From Allobacillus salarius (GTDB taxonomy: Bacteria > Bacillota > Bacilli > Bacillales > Alkalibacillaceae), in NCBI RefSeq assembly GCF_007559425.1, contig NZ_VMHE01000001.1, forward strand, positions 301,595 through 365,594: a stretch of 64,000 nt of DNA, written 5' to 3'. Shown piece after piece: positions 43,077-52,891 of this stretch. A model generated the notes under the pieces. It made no database searches. It was given only the letters and a program-made list of their open reading frames with translations, and had not been told where the DNA came from. Position numbers and translations under genes: made by a program. Each line of letters starts with the position of its first letter. Positions within the stretch are counted from its first letter, which is position 1.

Positions 43077-44117
43077 TTAACTTAATGTGTTTCGTTTTGC
43101 GACATGTGGAGATCGTTTAAAATATTCAATGTGTTCCAAAGCTTTCCCAGTACCAATTACAACAGAATCTAACGGATTATCGGCGACGAATACAGGCATA
43201 TTCGTTTGCTCACTAATCACTTCATCGATTTTATTCAATAATGCCCCGCCTCCGGTTAACACAATTCCATAATCCATGATATCCGCGGCTAACTCAGGTG
43301 GAGCTGTCTCTAATGTTTGTTTTATTAAATTGACAATTGCATCGACAGTTTCATGGATTGCATAGGCGACTTCATCATTACCAATGGTTATCGTTTTTGG
43401 TAAACCAGAAATAAGATCTCTACCTCGTACATCCATTTCTTCATTATTATCTAATTTCTTTGCAGATGCAAGCTCTGTCTTTAACATCTCTGCTGTCGAT
43501 TCACCAATTAATAGACTATATTTTCTTCTTATATATTGAATGATTTGCTCATCCATTTCATCGCCGGCTGTTCGGATCGATGCACTCGTAACCGTTCCAC
43601 CCAAAGAGATGATTGCAACTTCCGTTGTACCACCACCAATATCAACAATTAAACTACCGGTTGGTTCCCATACAGGTAACCCTGCGCCAATACCTGCTGC
43701 GAATGGCTCTGATATCGGTAATGCCTGTTTGGCGCCTGCTTGCCTCGTCGCATCTAAAACCGCACGCTCTTCAACCATAGTGATTCCTGAAGGTACACAG
43801 ACGATAACATTTGGCTTCCTTGAGAAGAAGGTAGGTTTCCCTTGTGCTTTATGGATATAATATTTCATCATTTCAGCTGTCGTATCGTAATCCGCAATGA
43901 CACCATCCCTCATCGGGCGAATGACTGATAATCTCCCAGGTGTTCGACCAATCATTTGTTTTGCTTCATTTCCGACCGCAATGACTTCTTTCGTATGATT
44001 ATCTTGAGCAATCATGGTCGATTCGCGCAAAATAATTCCTTTTCCTTTCAAATAAACCAATGTATTGGCCGTTCCTAAGTCAATTCCAAAATCTCTCGTA
44101 AAAATCGATGTTGCCAT
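43077..44117 (-). CDS. mreB: Rod shape-determining actin homologue MreB
   Basis: A 346-aa bacterial actin that guides cell-wall elongation. Phosphate-1 motif [17 protein letters not shown], phosphate-2 [17 protein letters not shown] and the adenosine motif [15 protein letters not shown] are intact. The start [11 protein letters not shown] at 44117 is preferred, with an immediately preceding ATG at 44120 as alternative; a frame reaching 44204 crosses leader hairpins and is rejected. Confidence 0.97.
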   Translation of the reverse strand: MATSIFTRDFGIDLGTANTLVYLKGKGIILRESTMIAQDNHTKEVIAVGNEAKQMIGRTPGRLSVIRPMRDGVIADYDTTAEMMKYYIHKAQGKPTFFSRKPNVIVCVPSGITMVEERAVLDATRQAGAKQALPISEPFAAGIGAGLPVWEPTGSLIVDIGGGTTEVAIISLGGTVTSASIRTAGDEMDEQIIQYIRRKYSLLIGESTAEMLKTELASAKKLDNNEEMDVRGRDLISGLPKTITIGNDEVAYAIHETVDAIVNLIKQTLETAPPELAADIMDYGIVLTGGGALLNKIDEVISEQTNMPVFVADNPLDSVVIGTGKALEHIEYFKRSPHVAKRNTLS

Positions 44118-44420
44118 CATGATCGTCCTTTCTTCATCCCTTTTTATTAAAGGGTACGTTCCGCTCGTATCAAACATGAATAAGCGCCTCAACAAAATGA
44201 TCATTTGCTGGTAGGCGCTTAGCTATCCATTTTGTATTTATATTATACGCAATTCTAGTAAAAATAGATAGGTTAATGAGACTCATATTTCCTTGTTTTT
44301 ATTGTCATTTAAATGAAAATTTTCGTACGGGAAGGAAAATAATAGAAAGGAAGATAAGATATCGTGTAGATTCATAAAATTCAATATTAAAATAAAGCGG
44401 AAAAGACGTATTGAAAAGGA
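44118..44420 (-). other. mreB leader region with two hairpins and a possible promoter
   Basis: Minus strand AAGCGCCT ... AGGCGCTT encloses a near-palindrome CAGCAAATGATCATTTTGTTG (44190-44221), and CCCTTT-5 nt-AAAGGG lies nearer the start. A TATAAT box sits at 44242-44247 without a convincing -35. The hairpin lacks a T tract, so it looks like a 5' leader structure rather than a terminator. I see nothing else between 44250 and 44420. Confidence 0.5.
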
Positions 44421-45110
44421 TTATACATATCCTTTTTCTTTCAATGAAACATATTTACGATCACCAATCACCAAGTGATCAAGGATTTCAATACCTACTA
44501 ATTTTCCTGCTTCACATAATCGCTTGGTCACTTGAATATCTTCCTGAGATGGTGCGGGATTGCCAGAAGGATGGTTATGCGCGCAGATGATTGAAGCAGC
44601 AGAACGACGAACTGCCTCTCGAAAAACTTCACGTGGATGAACAATCGAAGCATTCAAGCTTCCGATAAAGATGGTTTGTCTGTGTATAACGGTGTTCTTC
44701 GTATCCAAATATAAGCATACGAAGTGTTCTTGTTTCAGGTGTCTCAATTCGTCCATGATGTAATTAGCTCCATCTTCTGGGCTCCGAATGACATACCGAT
44801 CGGTCACTCTAAAGTTATGAATTCTTCGCCCAAGTTCCAAAGCAGCCAGCAAGTTTATCGCTTTCGCTTCTCCAATTCCTTTAATGGAAGTCAATTCATT
44901 AATCGTTGCATCCTTCAATAGATAAATTCCTTCAAAATGTTTTAATACTCGAATAGCTAGTGACATGGCTGAATTTCCCCTTGTGCCACTACCAATTAAT
45001 ATTGTCATTAATTCTTGATTAGACAACGCTTCAGGTCCAGCTTTCATCAAACGCTCACGAGGTCGATCATCTTTTGGTACATCTTTAATTAATAACGATT
45101 CGGTTTCCAA
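44421..45110 (-). CDS. radC: RadC/YsxA-family JAB-domain protein
   Basis: A 229-aa RadC-family protein. An N-terminal UPF/HhH part (SIKGIGEAKAINLLAALELGR) precedes a JAB/MPN metalloprotease-like domain with the metal motif HNHPSGNPAPSQED (HxHx7-10D). Despite the name, a repair role is not established. The start is a TTG at 45110 (LETESLLIKDVPKDDRPRE), 8 nt after AAAGGAG. In B. subtilis maf precedes it; maf is absent here. Confidence 0.9.
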   Translation of the reverse strand: METESLLIKDVPKDDRPRERLMKAGPEALSNQELMTILIGSGTRGNSAMSLAIRVLKHFEGIYLLKDATINELTSIKGIGEAKAINLLAALELGRRIHNFRVTDRYVIRSPEDGANYIMDELRHLKQEHFVCLYLDTKNTVIHRQTIFIGSLNASIVHPREVFREAVRRSAASIICAHNHPSGNPAPSQEDIQVTKRLCEAGKLVGIEILDHLVIGDRKYVSLKEKGYV

Positions 45111-45257
45111 AACATTCGCTCCTTTCAAGATTACGCTTATCATTGTATCTTGCGCTTGTTGAAAATACAAAAAGCGAAAAAGCAACGAATGCATTGGAAT
45201 AGATCAGTTATTATTACTTTTTAACACAAATTAATCCGTTTAAGGAAGATAAGTTCA

Positions 45258-46058
45258 TTAAGGAAGTTCTGCGAGAAAGAACGACAAGCATAACTGCATT
45301 GTCTTTTCAGCCATAAAGTCATCGCTGGATTCATTTATTAACTGAGATAGCTGATCAGCATATGGACTCGCCTTAAACCGATTGGGCATTTCTTGTACCC
45401 ATTGATGAAAATCCTCTTTAGAAAAACTACCAACCAATGCTTTCCCTTTTTCCAACCATGATTGTTCATCGTCAGACACTTGTGCCTCAACAGCAGCTAA
45501 TTGCCAATCCTTTACAAGGAAATCTTCTAATCGTACAAGTCCCTTGCTTTCAAGCCAATCAATCGATTGTGATTCTTGCTCACTTGATGTGATATAACCA
45601 CCAACAATATAATACTGGCCTTCCTTCTCTACATAAAACACTGGAACACCATAAGTTTGTTGAATCGAAGCCATATGCTCCTTAGCATTGTCTGTTGATG
45701 AAAAAATACCGTATTGAATCAGTTGGAATTGTTGACCGCCCATCGTGAAATTTGAATTTCCTTCTGCTTCATCTGAATCATCGTCATTCGTTACGTTTGA
45801 AACAGGTTGTCCTCCTGATTCTGCAGGATCATCAGCGGTATAATCTGAAAAGAAATACATTAAACCAGCCCCAAATACAAGTCCAAGTACAATAGCAAAT
45901 AAGATAGGTTTCAGCCACTTCGATAGTTCCACATTTTGAAGAGGAGGCTTTTTCTTTTGCTTCGGCGTGAGAAAATGTTCCAGATCATGCTTTTTTTGCT
46001 GATCATCGTAATCGTCGGATTTTGTTATGGCTACTCTAACTTTTCTTTCTTCTTCCAT
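45258..46058 (-). CDS. spoIIB: SPOR-domain protein, probable SpoIIB
   Basis: A 266-aa protein with a cytoplasmic basic N-terminus, one membrane helix (about residues 51-72; PILFAIVLGLVFGAGLMYF), an acidic linker and a SPOR-like domain (FQLIQYGIFSSTDNAKEHMA, then YYIVGGYITSSEQ) that should bind denuded septal peptidoglycan. Location next to radC-mreB and topology match SpoIIB, which helps engulfment and septal thinning. The ATG at 46058 follows AAAGGTGG. Confidence 0.78.
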   Translation of the reverse strand: MEEERKVRVAITKSDDYDDQQKKHDLEHFLTPKQKKKPPLQNVELSKWLKPILFAIVLGLVFGAGLMYFFSDYTADDPAESGGQPVSNVTNDDDSDEAEGNSNFTMGGQQFQLIQYGIFSSTDNAKEHMASIQQTYGVPVFYVEKEGQYYIVGGYITSSEQESQSIDWLESKGLVRLEDFLVKDWQLAAVEAQVSDDEQSWLEKGKALVGSFSKEDFHQWVQEMPNRFKASPYADQLSQLINESSDDFMAEKTMQLCLSFFLAELP

Positions 46059-46210
46059 GCTCTCTACCACCTTTGTTACTAGTAATTCTCATCCTAGCAC
46101 AAGCCTATGAAAAAATAAGTGGAATTTTGTCTATTGAATAGCAAAGAATTTCGACATAATTATTAATGAAGGTAGACGTAAAGTAACTGATGACAGCTCG
46201 TCGCTCAAGT

Positions 46211-46471
46211 ACGGAAGGCACACGATTTCTCTTCACTTCCGTTGTTGAGAACGTCTATCGAGTACGGAAGGCACGTATTTTCTCGCGCTTCCGTTGTTGA
46301 GAACGTCTCTCGAGCACGGAAGGCAGCCAATTTCCCGCGCTTCCGTTGTTGACAGCGTTTCTCGAGCACGGAAGGCAGCCAATTTCTTGCGCTTCCGTTG
46401 TTGACAGCGTCTATCGAGCATGGAAGGCTACCGATTTCTCGCGCTTCCGTTGTTGAGAACATCTCTCGAGT
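46211..46471. repeat. 52-bp tandem repeat array (5 units)
   Basis: ACGGAAGGC (one ATGGAAGGC) recurs at 46211, 46264, 46316, 46368 and 46420 (spacing 53, 52, 52, 52). Each unit holds the inverted repeat ACGGAAG ... CTTCCGT (17-nt spacer) and ends (T)CTCGAG or TATCGAG. It lies between the diguanylate cyclase terminator and the start of spoIIB. Nothing else is seen in 46059-46210. Confidence 0.94.
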
Positions 46472-46487
46472 ACTGAGAGCATCACAT

Positions 46488-46536
46488 AAAAAAATCCGTA
46501 CGATGACTGACTTTCTGACTCATCATACGGATTTTT
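46488..46536 (-). terminator. Terminator after the diguanylate cyclase gene
   Basis: Minus strand AATCCGTATGATGA ... TCATCGTACGGATT stem followed by a T run. Confidence 0.9.
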
Positions 46537-46555
46537 CATTCTGTTCATTAGCTTA

Positions 46556-48268
46556 TTAAACAATCGATGCCACTTTGTTTTTCCCGCTTCGTTTGGCACC
46601 AACATACATCGCACGATCTGCCTGACGAATCAATTCATTTGGAGAATCACAGTGATCTGGATAAGTAGCAACACCTAAACTTGCTGTTATTGGTATCGCC
46701 ACCGGTTGACCATCCTCAATATGTTTCATTAACACAAAAGGCTTGGAAGAGATGAGGTAACGAATTTCTTCAGCCAATCCATAAATCTCTTCATGCTTCA
46801 TCCCCTTGACCAAAATGGTGAATTCTTCCCCACCATATCTAGCGACAATCCCCCGATCACTAATGAAATCTTCTAACCGCCTAGCGAGATCTACCAACAC
46901 TTCGTTACCCGCTTCATGTCCATATGTATCATTTACGGATTTAAAGGAATCTAAATCGATAATGATAATGGAGAGGTTCTCATCGATCTCTTTCGCTTGC
47001 AAGTCAAGTGCATATTGCTCAATATGATCCGTTAGATAACGATAATTGTATAAATTCGTCAACTGATCGTGCAGGCTTTTTCGCCTTTCTTGCTCATAGT
47101 GTCTCGCATTTTCTATCGCGACAGACAAAAAGTTTGCTAGAATTTTCATTAGCATTAAATGATAGTCCTGATAAGCACGTCTGCTTCTGTCACCGATGAC
47201 CAACACACCAACGACCTGTTCATTTCGAATGATTGGTACGCCTAGTACACTCTGTACATCATCGGGTAAGCTATTCTGGGTAAATTGGTCTAACTGAGCA
47301 CGTGTATTAAACATGATTGCCTTTTTTTGTCCATGGACCTTCCCAATAAATCCACTGTTAATCGCCATCACTTCTTCTGGATGCTTAACAGTCTGTTGAT
47401 CTTTAACAAACCGTATCAGGGTCAACGTTTGACTGGCATTAGAAACATCGTAAATGTAAATAAAGCTTGCTGGAAGTAGTTTACACACTTCATCAACAAA
47501 CGAATCCAACACATTCTTAACGTTTAATTTCTTCGATAATTCTTGTCCAATGTCACTTGTTCTTCGTAAATAATGATTCACTCGACGTCCATTATAATAA
47601 AGACTAATAGCAATCGATAAGAGAATGAATGGAATCCCTACGAAATAAATCGCAGCAATTTTCAAATCGATATAAAGTAAATAAAGCACTAGCCCTAAAG
47701 GAAAAACAATTAACGTAAGAAAAATATCAGCTAATAAAGACTTTCCTATTTTCATATGTTTTTGTTCATAAAAGAATATATTTAAGATGACTAATAAAAT
47801 TTGATTTAAAATCAATCCTGTTACAATGTATCCGACTAATGCAATACTTTCAGTAGTCGTATTTAATTCAAGCACCCCATGTTCGCCGCCGAGCCAATAA
47901 TAGACAGCAGCAGAGCCGATTGATGTAATTAACATCATCAATGAGTTACTGGCAATCCGAAATGTTTCATCTTTACTGATTCGAAGCTTATAGATCAATG
48001 TCAGTATAGCGAGCTGAGTTAAAATAATCTCTGCAAATAAACCAAAATATAAAAAAGCTGCAAAACTAATTCCGTTTGCGACAAAAATGGAAATTGTACC
48101 GACTTGAATAGGAAAATAGGAAACTGCACACATAATTAAAGCAAATGATATTAAGTCTGCCCATTCCCCAGTATACGTTGGCTCAAATGTTGTATATACA
48201 TAAAAAATGGAAGTTGGAAATACAACCAACCATATGAGCCATATTACAAGCTGTTTTTTCTTTGACAT
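46556..48268 (-). CDS. Membrane diguanylate cyclase (multi-helix sensor, GAF, GGDEF)
   Basis: A 570-aa protein with six to eight N-terminal helices (residues 5-225), a GAF domain (about 240-390; VLGVPIIRNEQVVGVLVIGD) and a C-terminal GGDEF domain (IIIDLDSFKSVNDTYGHEAG, signature GGEEF). The signature predicts active c-di-GMP synthesis. The inhibitory I-site RxxD is absent: the residues before RYGGEEF are SDRGIVA. It occupies the slot between folC and spoIIB held by comC in B. subtilis. The signal sensed is unknown. Confidence 0.88.
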   Translation of the reverse strand: MSKKKQLVIWLIWLVVFPTSIFYVYTTFEPTYTGEWADLISFALIMCAVSYFPIQVGTISIFVANGISFAAFLYFGLFAEIILTQLAILTLIYKLRISKDETFRIASNSLMMLITSIGSAAVYYWLGGEHGVLELNTTTESIALVGYIVTGLILNQILLVILNIFFYEQKHMKIGKSLLADIFLTLIVFPLGLVLYLLYIDLKIAAIYFVGIPFILLSIAISLYYNGRRVNHYLRRTSDIGQELSKKLNVKNVLDSFVDEVCKLLPASFIYIYDVSNASQTLTLIRFVKDQQTVKHPEEVMAINSGFIGKVHGQKKAIMFNTRAQLDQFTQNSLPDDVQSVLGVPIIRNEQVVGVLVIGDRSRRAYQDYHLMLMKILANFLSVAIENARHYEQERRKSLHDQLTNLYNYRYLTDHIEQYALDLQAKEIDENLSIIIIDLDSFKSVNDTYGHEAGNEVLVDLARRLEDFISDRGIVARYGGEEFTILVKGMKHEEIYGLAEEIRYLISSKPFVLMKHIEDGQPVAIPITASLGVATYPDHCDSPNELIRQADRAMYVGAKRSGKNKVASIV

Positions 48269-48285
48269 GGAGGCTTCCCTTCTCC

Positions 48286-49587
48286 CTACTTATGTTGTAA
48301 AACGTAAGCTCTCACTTGAGAAACAAAGTAAAGCGAACCCGTTACGATAAGTATATTGCCGTTCGAATCATTTTCAATGAATTGATCGATGACTGTTTTC
48401 CAATCTTTTTGTACATGTGTATGACTTTTCTGGAAATTTTGATATAGTTCATTGTACTCATAGCTTGTTGAAAAGTCAAACGGTGTTAACGTAATTTTTG
48501 GAAAGTTTTGTTTAAGGTAATTAACCATTTCATCGATTGGTTTATTTTTTATAACTGATAACAAAACGCTAACTCTTTCTGATGCCCACTGACTATTAAT
48601 AGCAGTTACTAATTGTTTCACTGCTTCGAAATTATGTGCGCCATCTAGAATAATTTTTGGTTGATTATGGATGATCTCTAGGCGGCCAGGCCATTGTGAT
48701 TGAAGTAGGCCCTTTTTTATTTCTTCATCGAATAACTTAAATTTTTCACTTTTGCTAATTAACATTAGCGCAAACATAGATAGTGTAGCGTTTTCAATTT
48801 GATGCTGTCCTTTCATCCTTAGCTCCAAATCACGCAAACACTTATCCTCCGATAGAAAGTCAAATGACTCTCCCCAACCTGAATAATCATTTACTTCGTA
48901 ATGATAATCGCTTCCTAATTGATAGAATGGAGCGTTGTGTAGCTTGGCTTTTGATGCGATGACATCAAGAGCTTCAGGCTGGTCGACATTCGTTACAATT
49001 GGTATTCCTTGTTTGATGATGCCTGCCTTTTCATAAGAGATCTTTTCAATTGTGTCTCCGAGTATATTCATATGATCCATTCCTATGGATGTAATTAACG
49101 AAAGAATAGGTGTAATAACATTCGTAGAATCCAATCGACCACCGAGGCCAACTTCCATAATTCCAAAATCAATAGTTTCTTTCTGAAAGTGCATTAAAGC
49201 GATAACGGTAATAATTTCAAATTCTGTTGGTGAACCTAATTCTGTTTCACCTATTTGCTCACAAATTGGCTTAACCTGCTCAACATAGCTCGCTAATTGA
49301 TTTTGATCAATCGGATAACCATTAATCGAAATACGTTCTTCAAATTTTTCAATATAAGGTGAAGTAAAAGTCCCTATTTTAAACCCATGCCGTTGAAGAA
49401 GATTACGCAAATAGGTCACAGTAGAACCTTTACCATTCGTTCCGCCTACATGAATAAGTTTCAATTCTTTCTCAGGATGACCTAACCGTGCTAACAATAG
49501 GTGAACTCGATCCAACCCTGGTCTAATTCCGAATTTTAATTGTTGATGAATCCATTCGATTGCTTCGTTTCCATTCACATTGTTCAT
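48286..49587 (-). CDS. folC: Folylpolyglutamate/dihydrofolate synthase
   Basis: A 433-aa Mur-ligase-like enzyme that adds glutamates to folates. The ATP loop HVGGTNGKGSTVTYLRN is at about residues 41-57, with GMDHMNILGDTIEKISYEKAGIIK-type central motif and ILDGAHNFEAV. It is downstream of valS, as in B. subtilis. Whether it also acts as dihydrofolate synthase is not visible from sequence. Confidence 0.95.
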   Translation of the reverse strand: MNNVNGNEAIEWIHQQLKFGIRPGLDRVHLLLARLGHPEKELKLIHVGGTNGKGSTVTYLRNLLQRHGFKIGTFTSPYIEKFEERISINGYPIDQNQLASYVEQVKPICEQIGETELGSPTEFEIITVIALMHFQKETIDFGIMEVGLGGRLDSTNVITPILSLITSIGMDHMNILGDTIEKISYEKAGIIKQGIPIVTNVDQPEALDVIASKAKLHNAPFYQLGSDYHYEVNDYSGWGESFDFLSEDKCLRDLELRMKGQHQIENATLSMFALMLISKSEKFKLFDEEIKKGLLQSQWPGRLEIIHNQPKIILDGAHNFEAVKQLVTAINSQWASERVSVLLSVIKNKPIDEMVNYLKQNFPKITLTPFDFSTSYEYNELYQNFQKSHTHVQKDWKTVIDQFIENDSNGNILIVTGSLYFVSQVRAYVLQHK

Positions 49588-49619
49588 CCTTTGTTATTTT
49601 TATGTATTTAAAATAACAT

Positions 49620-49647
49620 AAACTGCCTACGTTGTGTCAGGCAGTTT
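49620..49647 (-). terminator. Possible terminator between valS and folC
   Basis: Minus strand AAACTGCCT-10 nt-AGGCAGTTT stem, followed by a mixed A/T tail without a strong T run, so partial read-through into folC is likely. Confidence 0.6.
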
Positions 49648-49663
49648 ATGTTGAAATATAAAA

Positions 49664-52315
49664 TTATTTAAGTTTTTCTAGTTCCTGAATACGCTCTTCA
49701 ACTAGCTGGCGTTTCTCCAAATAATCTTTTTCCTTTTCTCTTTCTTGTTGTACAAGCTTTTCAGGTGCTTTTTGAACGAATTTCTCATTTGATAATTTCT
49801 TCTGAACCAAATCAACTTCAGATTGCCATTTTTTAAGTTCTTTATGCAATCGACTTAATTCTTCTTCTAAATTTACTAAACCTTCAAGCGGGAAGAATAA
49901 TTCAGCCCCACTAACAACAGCTGTTTTGGAGTGCTCAGGTGCTTGAACCGTTGTACTAATCTGCAATTCCTCAGGATTACAGAACTTCTCTAAATAATGT
50001 CGGTTATCTTCCAGCTCGTTTACGATTGATTCATCGCTCGCTTTAACTAGAATCCGGATTTCTTTCGACATCGGCGTATTGACTTCAGAACGAATATTTC
50101 TAACAGCACGGATCATCGCTACAAGGCGTTCCATGCGCTTCGCACTTTCTTGATCAATATGCGCTTCATTCACTGTTGGCCATGGTGCTACGGTAATCGA
50201 TTTACCTTCATGCGGAATGTGTTGCCATATTTCTTCAGTGATAAATGGCATAAATGGATGAAGTAACTTCATGATGGCATCCAATGTATGGATCAAAACG
50301 GATTTAGTAGTGATTTTTTGCTTTTCATCATCACCGTACAGTGGGAGTTTAGCCATCTCGATGTACCAGTCACAAAAGTCATCCCAAATAAAGTTATATA
50401 AATATCTCCCGGCTTCACCAAAGTCATATTTATCGATATTTCTTGTAACTTGTTCAATCGTTTCATTCAAACGAGTCAGAATCCATTTGTCTGCAACTGA
50501 TTTCTCTCCAGAAAAATCAATGTCATCATAAGTGAAATCTTCTAAATTCATAATGACAAATCTGGACGCATTCCAAATTTTATTGGCGAAGTTCCAAGTA
50601 GACTCCACTTTTTCCCAGTGGAAACGCAAGTCTTGGCCTGGTGAAGAACCTGTAGATAAAAAGTAGCGTAATGAATCAGCACCGTACTTTTCAATCACAT
50701 CCATCGGATCGACACCGTTTCCTAGTGACTTACTCATTTTTCTACCTTCTGCATCGCGAACCAACCCATGAATTAACACGTCTTTAAATGGACGGCGGTC
50801 CGTGAAATGTTTGGACTGGAATATCATCCGGGATACCCAGAAGAAGATAATGTCATAGCCGGTAACGAGTGTACTTGTAGGGAAATAACGATTAAAATCT
50901 TCACTCGATTCATCTGGCCAGCCCATTGTTGAGAAAGGCCATAAAGCGGAAGAGAACCATGTATCCAAGACATCTTCATCTTGTTCCCAATTCTCTAGAT
51001 CTTCTGGAGCTTCTCGACCAACATATAATTCGCCTGACTCTTTATGATACCAAGCAGGAATTCGATGTCCCCACCATAATTGACGTGAGATACACCAATC
51101 TCGAATGTTTTCCATCCAGTGGAGATACGTCTGCTCAAAACGCTCCGGTACAAAATTGACTTTGTCTTCGGTTTGCTGTAACTTGACCGCTTCTTCAGCT
51201 AGAGGACCCATTTTAACAAACCATTGAGTTGACAAGTAGGGCTCGACGACAGCCCCGCTTCGTTCGGAATGACCTACAGAGTGCATATGATCTTCAATAT
51301 TGAAAAGAACGCCTTCTTGTTGAAGATCATTTACAATTTGTTTTCGGCATTCAAAACGATCCATGCCTTCATACTTGCCTGCGTTCTCATTCATTTGTCC
51401 GCCCTCATCCATCACGAGGACTCTTTCTAGGTTGTGACGATTTCCGATCTCAAAGTCATTTGGGTCGTGCGCTGGTGTAATTTTAACAGCTCCAGAACCG
51501 AATTCCATATCAACATAATCATCACCGATAATTTCAATTTCTCGGCCAACAATCGGTAGAATGACTTTTTTACCAATTAAATGTTTATAACGATCGTCTT
51601 CCGGGTGGACAGCAACGGCTGTGTCACCTAACATCGTCTCTGGACGAGTAGTCGCGATCTCGATATATCCATCTTCATCTTTTAATGGGTATCTCATGTG
51701 ATAGAATGCACCTTGTACCTCTTGGTAAATAACTTCGATATCCGATAATGCGGTTTTTGTGCTTGGATCCCAGTTAATAATATATTGTCCGCGATAGATT
51801 AGTCCTTGTTCGTATAGGCTAACAAAAACTTCTTTAACAGCATTGGACAATCCATCATCAAGCGTAAATCGTTCTTTTGAGTAGTCCAGTCCTAATCCGA
51901 GTTTTTCCCACTGGCTTCGGATAAAACTCGCATACTCTTCTTTCCAATCCCATGCTTGCTCAAGAAATTTTTCACGTCCAAGATCATATCTGCTTTTACC
52001 TTCTTCTTTTAACTTCGCTTCGACTTTTGACTGAGTTGCAATTCCTGCATGGTCCATGCCTGGTAACCATAAAACATCATACCCTTGCATTCGTTTGTAT
52101 CGAGTCAAAATGTCTTGCAGTGTCGTATCCCACGCATGACCTAAGTGGAGTCTTCCTGTAACGTTTGGTGGCGGAATGACAATTGTATACGGTTCTTTTT
52201 GGTCATTCTCTTCCGCTTCAAAAAACTTGCCTTCCATCCAAAATTGATAACGACCTTTCTCTATCTCTTCTGGATGATATTTAGGTGCCATTGATGTATG
52301 TTTTTGTTCTTCCAT
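49664..52315 (-). CDS. valS: Valine-tRNA ligase
   Basis: An 883-aa class I synthetase. The HIGH-type motif is in [20 protein letters not shown], the KMSKS motif in [17 protein letters not shown], with the CP1 editing domain ([19 protein letters not shown]) and the C-terminal coiled-coil arm that binds tRNA-Val. The ATG at 52315 follows AAGGAGG; the frame to 52408 runs through the T-box terminator and is rejected. Controlled by a T-box. Confidence 0.97.
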   Translation of the reverse strand: MEEQKHTSMAPKYHPEEIEKGRYQFWMEGKFFEAEENDQKEPYTIVIPPPNVTGRLHLGHAWDTTLQDILTRYKRMQGYDVLWLPGMDHAGIATQSKVEAKLKEEGKSRYDLGREKFLEQAWDWKEEYASFIRSQWEKLGLGLDYSKERFTLDDGLSNAVKEVFVSLYEQGLIYRGQYIINWDPSTKTALSDIEVIYQEVQGAFYHMRYPLKDEDGYIEIATTRPETMLGDTAVAVHPEDDRYKHLIGKKVILPIVGREIEIIGDDYVDMEFGSGAVKITPAHDPNDFEIGNRHNLERVLVMDEGGQMNENAGKYEGMDRFECRKQIVNDLQQEGVLFNIEDHMHSVGHSERSGAVVEPYLSTQWFVKMGPLAEEAVKLQQTEDKVNFVPERFEQTYLHWMENIRDWCISRQLWWGHRIPAWYHKESGELYVGREAPEDLENWEQDEDVLDTWFSSALWPFSTMGWPDESSEDFNRYFPTSTLVTGYDIIFFWVSRMIFQSKHFTDRRPFKDVLIHGLVRDAEGRKMSKSLGNGVDPMDVIEKYGADSLRYFLSTGSSPGQDLRFHWEKVESTWNFANKIWNASRFVIMNLEDFTYDDIDFSGEKSVADKWILTRLNETIEQVTRNIDKYDFGEAGRYLYNFIWDDFCDWYIEMAKLPLYGDDEKQKITTKSVLIHTLDAIMKLLHPFMPFITEEIWQHIPHEGKSITVAPWPTVNEAHIDQESAKRMERLVAMIRAVRNIRSEVNTPMSKEIRILVKASDESIVNELEDNRHYLEKFCNPEELQISTTVQAPEHSKTAVVSGAELFFPLEGLVNLEEELSRLHKELKKWQSEVDLVQKKLSNEKFVQKAPEKLVQQEREKEKDYLEKRQLVEERIQELEKLK

Positions 52316-52350
52316 TCCATCTTCCTCCTTATTAATTGTGATAGAAACAT

Positions 52351-52608
52351 AAAAAAATCTTTCCATCCTCATAAAAAGGACGAAAAGATTTGAATTTCGC
52401 GGTACCACCTTAATTCACAGCATATGTCACTGTGCATCTCACCTGTTAACGGTTTTCCCGTCTTCTCCTACTATTAATTTCAAAGAAGCTGCCAATTCAG
52501 AGCGACCTTCCAAGCTTTCAATCCGAGGAAACTTTCAGCAAATTGTTTCCCTCTCTGTCGGTATTCCACCTGTACTCTTCTCCTACGGGCATTTACGTAT
52601 ATTCGATT
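52351..52608 (-). promoter_or_regulatory. T-box leader of valS
   Basis: The minus strand has the T-box signature AAGGTGGTACCGCG at 52398-52412. A terminator hairpin (AAATCTTTTCGTCCT ... AGGATGGAAAGATTT, then T7) occupies 52351-52391. About 200 nt of leader lie upstream. The specifier was not resolved; Val is expected. Confidence 0.92.
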
Positions 52609-52614
52609 AACATT

Positions 52615-52643
52615 ATTATATACAACGAGTGAATCAAAATCAA
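52615..52643 (-). promoter_or_regulatory. SigA promoter of the valS leader
   Basis: Minus strand TTGATT (52638-52643), 17-bp spacer, TATAAT (52615-52620). Confidence 0.8.
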
Positions 52644-52702
52644 TGAATTAATACACAGTGTTACCGCATTTTTCATATTCTATACAAAAGGAGGTCATCC
52701 GA

Positions 52703-52891
52703 GTGGGTAAATACTATCGCTATAGGGTTCCTTATGGGTTCCGTAAAGTTATTATCATCGTTGAATTTTCCATCTTCCCAATCGTCTGTTACCAAGTGCT
52801 ACGAACTATATTTTTACCTACAACATTGGATGTATTTCTATGTTGTATTTTTATCGGGGTCTTCATTATGTTCCGGTCAAAATGGATCTAA
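52703..52891 (+). CDS. Small two-helix membrane protein, function unknown
   Basis: A 62-aa protein beginning VGKYYRYRVPYGFRK, followed by two hydrophobic helices (VIIIVEFSIFPIVCYQVL and LDVFLCCIFIGVFIMF). The GTG start at 52703 has a very strong AAAGGAGGT 7 nt upstream, better than the ATG at 52658. Its end overlaps the 3' end of the convergent spoVID by 4 nt. I do not recognise it. The ribosome binding site and topology support a real gene. Confidence 0.68.
   Translation: MGKYYRYRVPYGFRKVIIIVEFSIFPIVCYQVLRTIFLPTTLDVFLCCIFIGVFIMFRSKWI

Noticed and set aside
44121..44204. N-terminal extension of MreB
   Set aside because: It crosses the leader hairpins and has no ribosome binding site; the MreB fold begins at GIDLGTANT shortly after the chosen start.
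46205..46462. Minus-strand frames with QQRKREKLAAFRARE-type repeats
   Set aside because: Several overlapping frames of the 52-bp array are open at once, and none has a start with a ribosome binding site.
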